64,000 bases of DNA from Liolophura sinensis (lineage: Eukaryota > Mollusca > Polyplacophora > Chitonida > Chitonidae), in contig NC_088302.1 of assembly GCF_032854445.1 (NCBI RefSeq), forward strand, positions 23,077,788-23,141,787. The letters are read 5' to 3'. Below the pieces are notes generated by a model. That model ran no database searches. It was not told the DNA's origin and saw only the letters and a list, made by a program, of their open reading frames with translations. How positions within the stretch are numbered: position 1 is the first letter of the stretch; each line of letters starts with the position of its first letter. Both the position numbers and the translations under genes were made by a program. Shown here in pieces: positions 23,850 through 35,286 of the stretch.

Positions 23850-24150
23850 TTTTAACGTTGTACTTAACAATTTTTCAGTCATATGGCAACGAAGAAGTGT
23901 TTAGAGTGTATGTAATGTGCCTCCTTGGTGCAGGACGGATTTCCACTCCTCTTTTATTTAGTGCTGTTCCACTGAGACGACTTACTGCAGGCAAGTAAGC
24001 CGACCTGCTCAAGCCATTATACTGACACGGGTCAACCAGTCGTTGTACTATCCCCTTAATGCTGAATGCCAGGCTAGGAAATTACAGTTTCCTAGGAAGT
24101 TGCAAAGGTCTTAGGTATGACTCGACCAAGAATTGACCCTGAATCTACTG
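23850..24150 (-). mobile_element. SINE family 2, diverged, minus strand
   Basis: The 3' end comes first on the plus strand (TTTTAACGTTGTACTTAACA, then ATTTTTCAGTCATATGGC). It is followed by the body with CTGACACGGGTCAACCAGTC and GGAAATTACAGTTTCCTAGG. The tRNA head is poorly preserved near 24120-24150. It corresponds to the plus-strand copies at 24539 and 34911 at lower identity. Confidence 0.75.
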
Positions 24151-24538
24151 CCCCAGTGTATTTAAAAAAAGTGGAATCTTTAAAGTTACATTCAAATTGA
24201 TCAAATCAAAAATGATCATTATGTTTTGGTATAATACCAATGAGTTTCTCTATTCTCGAAACGTGTTACCTTTCTTTAAACTGATATATTAAAAGGATCT
24301 TTAAAAGAAAGACAATGGTTCAAGAAAGTTATTCCAGAACCTATTTTTCATCTTTTATAGCTCTTAAGCACTCCTCTCTTTTACTCATGTTTTCCATCAG
24401 AAATTTTTGGAAACAATTTTGATGAAGAAATTTGAGGCTGAATAAAACGAACTTTGTACACCTGATGTGGACCCTACAATGGATTTTAGAAATGCAATCA
24501 GTGGCAAGGTCAATGACTTGCATATTTCAATGTTGTGT

Positions 24539-24890
24539 GACCGGCCCGGATAGCACAGTTGGTAGAGCGTCAGCTTCGGTAGATCCAGGATCAATCCTTG
24601 ATCGAGTCACACCTAAGACTTTAAAAGAGGAAGTTGTAACTTCCTCGCTTGGCGCTCAGCATGAAGGGGACAGTGCAACGACTGGTTGACCCGTATCAGT
24701 ATAATGACTCGGGCGGGGCGGCTTACTTGCCTTTGGTAAGTCGTCTCCTTGAAGCAGCACTAAATAAAAGAGCGGTGGAAATCCGTCCTTCAACATGGAG
24801 GCACATTACACGTGCATGCACCCTAAGGATTCCTTCGTCGTCATATGACTGAAAAATTGTTGAGTACGACGTTAAACCCCAAGCACTTAC
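24539..24890 (+). mobile_element. SINE family 2, full length with 12-bp TSD
   Basis: About 350-bp tRNA-derived SINE. Box A is TAGCACAGTTGGTAGAGCG and box B is in GGATCAATCCTTGATCG. The body includes an inverted GGAAGTTGTAACTTCC palindrome, and the 3' end is TTGAGTACGACGTTAAACCC then AAGCACTTAC. Perfect 12-bp TSDs TCAATGTTGTGT lie at 24527-24538 and 24891-24902. The open frames inside it are not genes. Confidence 0.95.
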
Positions 24891-25087
24891 TCAATGTTGT
24901 GTATGTATTAGATTGCGTCTTGTTGCTGTGCATGGTAAGAATGTTGAAGTATACTACATGGGTATCAGGACGCCAAAAGGCTGAGCTCAGATTGTGTGGG
25001 TGTGAAGTACCAAAAAGGTAGTACTGTTACAGAAGTGATACCTATTTATCTGTCACCTACATGTATGTGAAATGGCTCTTACATCAC

Positions 25088-25295
25088 TGAATTTATTTAT
25101 TTTGTCTGATTGGTGTTTTACGCTGTACTCTAGAATATTTCACTTATATGACGATGGCCAGCATTATGGTGGGAAGAAACCAGGCAAAGCCAGGGAGAAA
25201 ACCCACGACCATCTGCAGGTTGCTGGAGACCTTTCCATGTACGACCGGAGAGGAAGCCAGCATGAGCTGGACTTGAACTCACAACGACCGCAGTA
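25088..25295 (-). mobile_element. SINE family 1, minus strand, head partly lost
   Basis: On the minus strand, GAGTTCAAGTCCAGCTCATG and the body lead to a 3' domain and AAATAAATT tail (25088-25098). The sequence before box B is lost beyond TGCGGTCGTTGTG. Confidence 0.85.
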
Positions 25296-25865
25296 GTCGG
25301 GCCATCCTGATATTACACCTAAATATAAATAATAGAGCAAAACTTGCAAGTAAGCAAGTTCATATCCTTTGATTTGTAAAAAACAGTATCACATGATATT
25401 TTTCGAGTAGGTAATTGTATCAGTCTGTATGTTGCGTGACACACTCAGTCTTGTTTGAAAGGTCATCTCTATTAATTAACATGTATATTTGCAGACGGCT
25501 CACAACTGACAATGGAGTAGAATATAGCTCTATATAATATAGCAAACTTCAAAGGCAATGTGTTTTAACAACAAACAGCATGTTTGTGGTATTAATTAGA
25601 GTTTGAAGAACACATGCATGTGCATGTGTATTTAAAAACTGATGGAGCAGAAATGTATGCATCTTTAGATCTGTGGATTAATGGATTTGTCAATGCTAAT
25701 TTTTAAACATCTATCAGTACTTCTCCATGCTGTACATGTGTTCTACTGAGGATCCATCAGATAAGCAGATGCACCTAGTTATCAGCAGACATCTACAGCA
25801 GGTGATAACTGAAATGTATATTTTTGCATATATCTGGCCTATACAATGCTGTATACCCACAGGGT
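25296..25865. other. Intergenic, nothing recognised
   Basis: AT-rich; no gene or repeat seen. Confidence 0.55.
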
Positions 25866-25877
25866 GAAATACAAGTA

Positions 25878-26035
25878 TTTATTTATTTGATTGGTGTTTT
25901 ACGCCGTACTAAAGAATATTTCACTTATACGATGGCGGCCAGCATTATGGTGGAAGGAAACTGGGCAGAGCCCAGGGGAAACCCATGACCATCCGCAGGT
26001 TGCTGACAGACCTTCCCACGTACGGCCGGAGAGGA
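25878..26035 (-). mobile_element. SINE family 1, 5'-truncated with 12-bp TSD
   Basis: The minus-strand copy begins at CTCTCCGGCCGTACGTGGG and runs to the complete 3' domain and (AAAT)n tail. Perfect 12-bp TSDs GAAATACAAGTA lie at 25866-25877 and 26036-26047. The head is absent, so the truncation happened at or before integration. Confidence 0.93.
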
Positions 26036-26047
26036 GAAATACAAGTA

Positions 26048-27203
26048 CATTTTGTAACTCTTTACATGTTCCCAAATGACACCATGCCATATAAAAGCAC
26101 AAATTTTGGAGAAAATAGTCTGATAAATTTAATTTTAATGTTTTGAAAAATTCCTTATATTCATGTAAAGATTTATGATGAATATCCACACTGGGTATGT
26201 AAGATATTAAGTTAAAGTTTCTTAGTGTCTTATCCTGAATTACCTTATTAAAGGGTGTCCAAGATTAGAAAGCTGTATATGTGCCTCTCACCAATCAAAC
26301 AAAGGGCATATATATCCCAGATTTTTAAATCTGAGATAATTTGATGAAATAATATTGTTGTTATCTTGTTTTTGTATGATGGCAGGGAACAAAAGATGGG
26401 GCTTTAAGTATATTAAGTGCAGACTGCTGATTTCAGGTCAAAGATGATGAGAGAAAATTCTATGTAAGGATCCTTAGCTCTCGCATTAAGGGTTATATAC
26501 TGCGAGGGTTTGTTAATAATGCATCCGTTTGCTCTCTCTCTCAGTATGTCAGTGATGTTCCCTTTGACTGCACCACTATTAGATAACCTGCCTGCCCATT
26601 AATCTATCACCCTGAAATATGCGACTTAGTTTTCTCGAGCATTAAACACTAGGACATCATTTATCAGCTGCACAACAACTGGTATCTAGCTTTTCTTGTA
26701 AACTGAGTCTAGTAGACATTTAGCCAATTGATAAGTGCTTTTTTTTTATTTTTGAAAATTTTAGAAGATCAGTGTGCAGCAGCTAGATATGTGTATCGTT
26801 GCTGCATTTTGTGTATGAGTGTGGATATGGAGTTTCAGGTTCGTGGACTCGAACAAAAGGGAATTCAGGATGAATCGGAGATGTCTGCGATTGTCCGAAC
26901 GACTGGTCAATAATTGACCTGGCAAATTATAAGGAATGAGATCTGTCATGTCTGCAATATGCCGGCATACCCGATACTCTGATGTAAATCATCCAGGATT
27001 TACCGTAAATCTTCTAAGGTTGTGCGTGCTGCACTGGCATGTGTTCGTTAGTGCTTATAGTTTGATATTCTATATCTGTAACCATTTATGCATCATTATA
27101 ACATTGAATTACTATAAATTTCTCTTTTACATCCATTTGGCTTACAAACTCTGCATACCTTTTGTTCATTTATATAGGCCCTACATTGTAATAAAACAAA
27201 GAC
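26048..27203. other. Intergenic, no gene recognised
   Basis: No supported gene. Short ORFs around 26728-27214 show no recognised domain. Confidence 0.55.
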
Positions 27204-27212
27204 TTCATCCTT

Positions 27213-27561
27213 AAAAGACCGCTTTGGTGGCCTAATGGCTAGCGTGTCTGCCTCGAAGTCTGGAGATCCGGGATCAAACCCTGATTGGGTTATACCAAAG
27301 AAAAATGGTACTTTTTGCTGTCTTGCTTGGCATTAAGAGGCTAGAGTAAGGAAACAGGACTCAGGTTGGCCCAGTGCCAGTATAATGTGACTGGGTGGGG
27401 TGTCATGTCTGGTGCCTTCTATATGATACTTCATTGACTACAGGAGTTTGGACTCGCCCTGCCACAAGAAGACACAGTATATCTACACATCTAATGACTA
27501 CTCATCATCATATGAGTTAAAAATTGTTATGTACGATATTAAAACAGCAAGCATTCATTCA
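27213..27561 (+). mobile_element. SINE family 3 (third tRNA-like head, family 2-like tail)
   Basis: The head has box A TGGCCTAATGGCTAGCG and box B GGGATCAAACCC. The body differs from family 2, but the last 60 bp (CATCATATGAGTTAAAAATT, then GTACGATATTAAAACAGCAA, then GCATTCATTC) is the family 2 3' domain at lower identity. Flanking TTCATCCTT (27204-27212 and 27562-27570) fits a 9-bp TSD. Confidence 0.8.
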
Positions 27562-27570
27562 TTCATCCTT

Positions 27571-28835
27571 GCTTCCTTGAGATGTCATATCCTACAGTTG
27601 CATGAATTGTATATCTATAACCATTTTGCAAGCTTATGAACTGAATTACTTTAAACTTCTAAACTCCTTTCTTACATTGATCCATTTGACTTATAAAGCA
27701 TGTATGCCAATTTAATAAGGATATGATATTCTCATTCTATCCAAGGGATAATGCCATTGAAATCAGAATTGATGTAAAGCACACATGCTTGTATTTGCCA
27801 AGCATATATGACATATGGGTTTCTGGGTGCACCTTGATGTATAGTACACACTGGCACGGATGTTCCTTTTTTTTTTACACCCTTTACACCCAGGTAAACC
27901 TTGTGTACCTGCCTGGAGATGAAGGATTTCTTAGAAAGTGTATATGGCTGATTAAGAAGTATTGAACAGGAAACATTGTCTTCACGGCTTTCAGTTTCCT
28001 TTGCTGCGTATAGTGCGTTTGTTCTTTGGCGGGGAATCTGGCTGAGTGAAGGAACCCGGCCGAGGGCTCTGTCAATAGCGAATGACTGGCCTTGATCAGT
28101 GGAGCGTGCTGGGGAGAAAAGTAGGAAATTGTATCTGCCCGACTGATAAGAGCCCCTTTAAGAGGCTAGAACTTGAGATTTACTGCCTATAACCCGATCA
28201 AACAGTTGGGCCAGCTGGTGTGCGCTTGAACTGCACCATACAGTCGAACCTCTATCAATTCATTACGCTACACAGGTCCGCCTTCCCCTAACCAAAATTA
28301 TATCACCTCGTCTTCCACTCAAGTCAGTCGTTCTGGTCGCCAACGAGCGCACTCCCTCACGAAATTCTTTATTAATTTTCATCAGTGTCCGATATTGAAT
28401 TATGACTATTATAATGAAATAGTGCTGGATTGAATTATATCAAGATGGCAACTGGTGGAGTCAATTTGCCTGCAGGTGAAATTTTGTTGCTGCGCCATGA
28501 AGCTGAAACGATTTAGTCATCTCCGAGATATTCTATCATGTTAGATAATGACCATGAAAAGTGGAGTTTTAATGTGGGTAGCAGCTAGTGTACATTGGTA
28601 TGTATACTGCACAGCAATTTTTCTCTCTACATACCCTGCTATATATAGCCTCTAGTTGGAGTTATTACCTTTGTACAACAGTTACAATATAGATCTACGT
28701 ATTTGGGGCTGGAAAGATCTGTGTCTTCTGAAATTAAGCATGTACTATTGATTTTTGCTTCTTCACAACTGATTTTAGTAATTTTTGGCTGCTCCACCCT
28801 GCAAATATTACATATAGCAGTAGCTAGTGTAAACT
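27571..28835. other. Intergenic, no gene recognised
   Basis: No gene supported. TA followed by CAGTCGAACCTCTATCAATT at 28241 resembles a pogo-type transposon end, but I found no partner end. Confidence 0.5.
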
Positions 28836-28965
28836 TTCCATTTAGCTCAGGTGATAGAATGTTGGACTTTGGCCGTGGAGATCCGAGTTCAAATTCGGTC
28901 AATCCTCCTACCATTACACTGGTACCGTGACCGTTAGGGCTGTGGAAAGCTGCTCCCGTTACATA
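28836..28965 (+). mobile_element. tRNA-like SINE head
   Basis: Box A TTAGCTCAGGTGATAGAATG and box B GAGTTCAAATTCGG occur at tRNA spacing, followed by a short GC-balanced body (GGTACCGTGACCGTTAGGGC). No acceptor-stem pairing, so it is more likely a SINE or tRNA pseudogene than a tRNA. The 3' limit is a guess. Confidence 0.5.
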
Positions 28966-31122
28966 AATAACATACGGACAGGAATTAAACAAACTACACA
29001 AGTTAAACAAACAAGTCAGATTTAATTTTTAATGTGAGACAATTTTGAAAGAGAGAACAACATGTACATATATGCCATGTATTTGTTTTGAGTCATGGCT
29101 GGGCCATTTGGCAAGTGTGCAGTGGTTTTTTCCCCCATGGGCTTGGCCTATTTCGTCCACTCCTAAAACAAAACCACCATCATATAAGTGAAACACCGTA
29201 GAGATAAATGTCGATCAGGAATCAATTGGAAAGATGGGATTACACCTGGCTTCTTTATATGAATATATTTCTGAATCTTGTATGTGCATTATTAATAATC
29301 AAGGAATTCGGAGTCCTGCTTACAATGTCTGATGGTTATGATATACAGGGTGATCTTGTTTTATTGCTCGATGGATTTATCTGTAAACATCGAATTCATA
29401 TCAAAGCAGTGAAATTATCTATCTCTCTATCAGTCACATGTAATGGTAGATAAGTCACGACTAGCTAACTAGTTTATGGACACCAGACCCTATACAGCAG
29501 ATTTTCTTTACCATCTCAAAGAACCTCTATTGAATTTTGACTGAAAAATCTTTGTTGATGGCCCCTTTGAGCCTGAGGGCTGTGGTCATATGTTTCTTTG
29601 AGCTGTAGCTCAGCTTTTCTAACCCTCATGAGAAAACACAGCTGCTTTCCGGGGGTTAAAATACTGTTGAGTACCTCATCAAAAAGAAGTCAATCACCAA
29701 GGAATATGCTCTCGCCTTTTTTTTCACATGGAAGAGGTTTTCCATTGCAAGGTTTTTTTCCATATTATCTGGATAAATCACAGTATCGTGAAGAGCACAT
29801 GAACAACCATTAGAAGCCACTATGTACAATAAGGATTTCTCCTTGGAGAATTTATTGTTGCCACGTTTTCTTTGGCTTTGGCTCACACCTGTTCATTCAT
29901 GCTGATTACGATGCTGCCTGCAGTTTTGCTTGATCTCTTTGATTTCACTCCTGCCTCTGACCTGAATTGTTCTCGCTAGCCTTTAGTATAGCACCCCTGC
30001 TGTTCTGGCTCAGTGGTGAACAAAACTAGGGAAAACCAGTAGAGTTTTTCTCAATTCCAAAGAGGTCAAAAAGGTTAAGTGTTATGTTCACCGAGAACTG
30101 TGGACAACGACACTTCAGCTGTGGGACATAGCAGTCTGTTAGGTGACAACTTTCGACTCGAGAGCTCTCCATACCATTCCACAAAGCCATTTCTGATTTA
30201 AGTCAAAATCTGAAATACAATTATAAACTTTATTTTAGGGTCCAATGAAATAAATTGTTGATTACCTTAGAAATGTTATCTGAAGACAATTGTATCAAAA
30301 TGTTAACATCAGAAATGTTGTTGAATCGTCCCTTGTTTGAACATTAATCAGAGCTCAAAAGCCTCCATTTTTTTTATCTTAGTTTATTTGGTACTGGTAA
30401 CCATTTTAACTGAAAGACTGTTTAAATCAGTTAAGATTCATGATTCATTTATACAGTGTTCAAGACATTATATCATATCAAATTTTGCTGGTTCTTAATT
30501 TGTTCAGGACTGTGTTTTGTAACGTTAGATGATCTATATTTGCAGTTTTAGTATTGATGTTTATGTAGTCATTGTTACAAAATATGTTCTCTTTTTCATG
30601 TTTTATAATTTACTATTAAGTTTTGTTCTTTGCCTGGACCTTTTATTAGTAAAGAAGCTTTTATGTGAATGTGTAAATGTTGCTAAGCATGCATGAAAAT
30701 AAGACTGAAAATATGCGTATAAGAAGATTTGCTGGAGAAGACTCATTGATTATAGCACAGATGCCACCATGTGGCCAAGAGCTCTTGACGGTTTCCTCTG
30801 TGACATGGTAATATGGGTTTAACTGGCGCCTGAGCTGTAATGCACTTTAGAAACCAGCTGTGAATTGCGTTATGGTGATTGTTTGTGACCCTTGGGCTAA
30901 GTGTAGTATCCATTGTAAGTCCTGTGATGGTCAGACTCCAGTGACATCCTCTCACTACATCCTCATATTTCCCATCCTTGAGTTGCTCAACCATCCTGCT
31001 GATTTTTATGTGGATAATCCACTTTGCCTTGGCATCTCAGCTCGCATTATTGTAAGCGTTCTGATACACGAAAGTGACATTTGTCAAAATGGCTGTTTTA
31101 TTCTGATGTCGGAGAGCAGGCT
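28966..31122. other. Intergenic, no gene recognised
   Basis: A possible SINE 3'-domain scrap lies near 29165-29200 (CATCATATAAGTGAAACACC). Otherwise unique AT-rich sequence with no gene I can support. Confidence 0.5.
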
Positions 31123-31214
31123 GTGACCAAGTGTTAAAGGTGCTTGCTTGCTGAGGTGCAGGTTCATACCCGGCCTTGGATAGGGAATTACGCATTGCCC
31201 TGCACTCTCTCTTT
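31123..31214 (+). mobile_element. tRNA-like SINE head related to the 8772 element
   Basis: Box A-like TGACCAAGTGTTAAAGGTGC and box B AGGTTCATACCCGG are followed by CCTTGGATAGGGAATTACGC, matching CCTTGGACCAGGAATTTATG of the element at 8772. A family 1 SINE fragment is inserted just downstream at 31226. Confidence 0.55.
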
Positions 31215-31225
31215 ATGGGCCTTTG

Positions 31226-31383
31226 TGTAAGTGGGAAGGTCTGTCAACAACCTGCGGATGGTCGTGGGTTTCCCCCGGGCTCTGCCTGGTTTCGTCCCAC
31301 CATAATGCTGGTCATTGTCAAATAAGTGAAATATTCTTGAGTACGGCGTAAAACACCAATCAAATAAATAAATAAATAAATTA
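31226..31383 (+). mobile_element. SINE family 1, 5'-truncated with 11-bp TSD
   Basis: Starts at TGTAAGTGGGAAGGTCTG and runs through the 3' domain to an (AAAT)n tail. Perfect 11-bp TSDs ATGGGCCTTTG lie at 31215-31225 and 31384-31394. Confidence 0.92.
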
Positions 31384-31587
31384 ATGGGCCTTTGGGTGAT
31401 GCATGATCATGCAGCAATTGACTACGCTTTGTTTTGGAGGTTTTTGAGTATGAATTAAGTCTCATGTTTATTAAAGACCGTTTGTCAACCAATATAGTAT
31501 CCATATCCATATCTGCATGCACCTCACATATGGAAAAGTTTGTCAGTACTCTTGCCAGAGGTTGGTGGTTTTTCCATAACTATCTGC

Positions 31588-31779
31588 ACTATTTGATTTG
31601 ATTTAATTTGATTGGTGTTTGATACGCCTTACTCAAGAATATTTCACTTATACGACGGCGGCCAGCATTATGGTGGGAGGAAACTGGGCAGAGCCCAGGG
31701 GAAATCCACAACCATCCACAGGTTGCTGTGAGACCTTCCCACTTATTACTTCCCATTATGGTTGGAAGAAACTGGGCAG
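31588..31779 (-). mobile_element. SINE family 1, 5'-rearranged, 10-bp TSD
   Basis: The minus-strand 3' domain and body run from 31588 to about 31742. They are followed by a second piece of the same body (CCCATTATGGTTGGAAGAAA, then CTGGGCAGA) up to 31779. Flanking AACTATCTGC (31578-31587 and 31780-31789) looks like a 10-bp TSD enclosing both pieces. Confidence 0.85.
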
Positions 31780-31804
31780 AACTATCTGCCGTAAAGTTTG
31801 GCAC

Positions 31805-32125
31805 TAAACATCAATCACATCAATAAAATATTTCAGTGTCCACTGTCATCATCTAACATCCAGTACGACCTACACGCCCGAACATGTAACATGTATGTTG
31901 TATAAAACTGAATTCGAGCCTTGTATGCAAAAAAAACAGTATATTTTATTAATGATCAGTACATACAGCTTCATTTTATTTTCGCAGGTGTGGTGGATGT
32001 TCATTATCAAAATGGTGAAGATATTGTTAACAACCTTACTCAACACAGTCAGACAACATGACAAGCAATCACATGATTTGGGCTGACATATAACGGTAAA
32101 AAGAATGAAGAAAACGTGTACAAAA

Positions 32126-32164
<39 letters not shown>

Positions 32165-34896
32165 TGAAAAGCATGGCAATCACATGAAAAGAGCAAAAAA
32201 GTTATTCAGTGGTGAAAACTGGAGGCTCCGTTGGAGGCAATGTGAAGAATAAAGCACCAATAATCTTTACACCATAATATATAAATTCAGTCAGCTGTAA
32301 TGATAGCCTCCGAATCAAGTGAATTAGCATGGAATGTTTATATTTGATTGGCACAGTTATACAGTTGTTAGCATCTGTATAAATGTCCAGATTTCGTACA
32401 GTCTTCACAGGTGAAATCAATCTTGTTGACAAAGATCTGTAGTGCAGACTCAAGAAAGATGTAACACAGACAATATATCCTATACATGTTTATAAAAAGA
32501 AAGGGGAATATATGAAGTAAACCTCATCACATAGAGTACAATAAACAGTATCTTGAAATACTTTTCGTGTAATTTTTTCTTTACATTTTTGGAATAGATT
32601 AAATGCATTCAAATACATGTCTTTGAACTCTTTGGACAATTACACATCGCCTACATAAAAAGTGATGATGGCATCACCTCCTTGATGGCAGTCTACATTT
32701 TCATACTTGGTTTAAGATCTTATTTGGAATTGAAATATTTGGATATTTGAATGCATTTAATTTGGTTGAAAAAACTCAACGAAACAAGTTAAGGCTTTTT
32801 TTTTTCACAGCATAATCTTTCCACTGACTTTTCCTTTGATGGCACATCTGAAATGATCATTTACAAAATTGAGTGAAGTGCTGAAAAAAAGTGAATGAAA
32901 TGAGTTTTAAATATTGAATACCTGGTAAAACATTTTAATTCAATATCGTTTAGTACATGTAGATCATTTGACAACAGTTCATATGGCACACGCAACTGCC
33001 ACAATGGGATTTCCTGGATAAGGCCCACACGCCTGCGTTTGTCACACACATGCAGTTCTGCGTAATCAAAACTCTTCCGAAGTCCATCACCGAAGTTTAC
33101 ACGGCGTACGGACAACTTATTAAGTCATTCAGCGATTTTGTGTACTTCTTTCACAATTCCCATATATTTGGAATAACTTGTGCCAAACGGATCCATTTTC
33201 CAAAACTTTATTTCCTAACACATAGTTTCTTGAGTACTGTAATAGTTACTAAAATGAACACAATGCCAAGTAGTTTTCAGTTTTCGATTGTTTGTCGGTG
33301 AATGTAGCAAAGTTTATCACAGCATTTTCAGTGGGAGCCTTTATTTGGGCATTCGAACTGAATCACCTGACTGTTGTCTGTCTGATAAGTTGATGGATCG
33401 GAGATGCCAACGCTGGTATCGTACGTGCCAGTTTTCGGGGCTGAGCACATTTCAGGCTTATCACGGGTGATGTGGGCTGCCGTGGGCCTCTGTCCCTGCA
33501 TTTCCCACCATAATACTGCTTAGACTCATCTGTAAACCTGCGAAAATAGAATTGACAATTGCTCAAATGGGTTGATTTGGCCTGGTCAGAGAGCGTGCTG
33601 TAATTACCTATTGAAGTGGACAGCGTCCAGTAAGCCTGGGATCGCTGACCCTTTTGCTGGAATCATCAGGGGAACCAGCTTTAGGTGGAAGTGTGCTGTC
33701 TCAGAGCATTCCCTCAGCACTGGCTTGGTCAATAAGTTTCGCCGAGGACATTTTGTTTGATTAAATGTTAAGGATCATTCTTAAACATGGCTGGGAGTAA
33801 TCTAAGACTCCCGGAATGGGATAAGGAGTTTAAAGTGCTGTTTGACTCGACATTGTCTGCTATATTTTGTTCATTTGGAGGGACTTAGGCTTGGAGAGAT
33901 GGACCATCCACAGAGCATGCTGCAGTGCTGTTAATGATGATCTCCCCCCTATTCCCGCCACTCAACCACTATAATCTGATGACAAGTGCCACTGTTTATT
34001 CAATAAATCAATGCTTTACATACCCAGCTGTGTTCAGCTGCTTCCCCTCAAGTTGATTAGCAGAGGCGAAGATTCAAATGAAATCACCACCACATAAGAC
34101 GACACTAAACAGTTTTTCGTTCTAATCTCTGCTCAGTGGCAATAGCCCGGGTCGATAGGATGTGTAGTATTTCGAGGTACGTCATTCTTGATGTAAACCA
34201 GTAGTCAAGTAAAATTAAAACCTGTAGAACAAACCTAGATAGGAGTTTCTTTTTTGACACCTCTGACATTTACAATGTAATCCTGACCAGGGAATTTTTA
34301 TTCTGATCTCTACTCAAAAGCTACGGATTTAGACTGGAAAACAGATTCCTTAAGATAACCCATCATGGTATGAACAGTTCAGGGGCAAGGAAATAAAGTA
34401 GAGAACACAAGATGGTCCCTCTGACATTTGAAATACACAGTTACTGTAAAATATGTATGATTAGAATTTCTATTTTTATACTCATTCTTACAAAACATTT
34501 CTGAAGTGTCTGTGTTCTGCCTGTCAAAAATAATATGGCTCTTGGATTAACAACCTTTAACATTTTCCAATTGCTATATAGCATGCAGAAAACATTTTCT
34601 CTTGGTCCATGATGGTATCAGTACTAGAGTTGTTAACGCACGGGTAACTGTTTCAGGAATTGTTTTGCGTGTACACTTAACTTGGGTTGATCCAGTCACC
34701 ATGATACTCGAACCTTAATTATCACGTGAAACTGCCATTTGTGTGGAGTACAAATTTGATGATGGATATAAAACTATGTAGCTGGAATTGGCCATTGTCA
34801 GCCGCATGTAGCTTCCGAAAATGGCGATAATGGTTTGAAGTTAGATGAAATATTGAGGTCAAATGTCATTGTCTCCTATGTGCCAATCCAAAGATT
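31805..34896. other. Intergenic, no gene recognised
   Basis: Contains an (AT)n tract at 32129-32162 and a possible SINE remnant near 33480-33525 (CATTTCCCACCATAATACTG). No ORF with a recognised domain. Confidence 0.5.
32129..32162. repeat. (AT)n microsatellite
   Basis: Seventeen AT units. Confidence 0.95.
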
Positions 34897-34910
34897 TCTT
34901 TGTGATCAGA

Positions 34911-35272
34911 CTGGCCCGGATAGCACAGTTGGTAGAGCGTCCGCTTCGGGGCCGGTAGATCCAAGATCAATCCTTGATCGAGTCACACCTAAGACTTTAA
35001 AAGAGGAAGTTGTAACTTCCTCGCTTGGAATTCAGCATGAAGGGGACAGTGCAACGACTGGTTGACCCGTATCAGTATATTGGCTTGGGCGGGTCGACTT
35101 ACTTGCCTTCGGTTAGTCGTCTCCTTGAAGCAGCACTAAATAGAAGAGCGGTGGAAATCCGTCCTGCAACAAGGAAGCACATTACATGTACATGCACCCT
35201 AATGATTCCTTCGTCGCCATATGACTGAAAAATTGTTGAGTACGACGTTAAACCCCAAGCACTCACTCACTC
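34911..35272 (+). mobile_element. SINE family 2, full length with 14-bp TSD
   Basis: Very similar to the copy at 24539: box A TAGCACAGTTGGTAGAGCG, box B region AAGATCAATCC, the GGAAGTTGTAACTTCC palindrome, and the end TTGAGTACGACGTTAAACCC followed by AAGCACTCACTCAC. Perfect 14-bp TSDs TCTTTGTGATCAGA lie at 34897-34910 and 35273-35286, so the insertion is recent. Confidence 0.95.
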
Positions 35273-35286
35273 TTTGTGATCAGAAT

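Noticed and set aside
24541-24620. Functional tRNA genes at SINE heads
   Set aside because: Box A and B are present but acceptor stems do not pair, and each head is followed by a SINE body, a tail and a target duplication.
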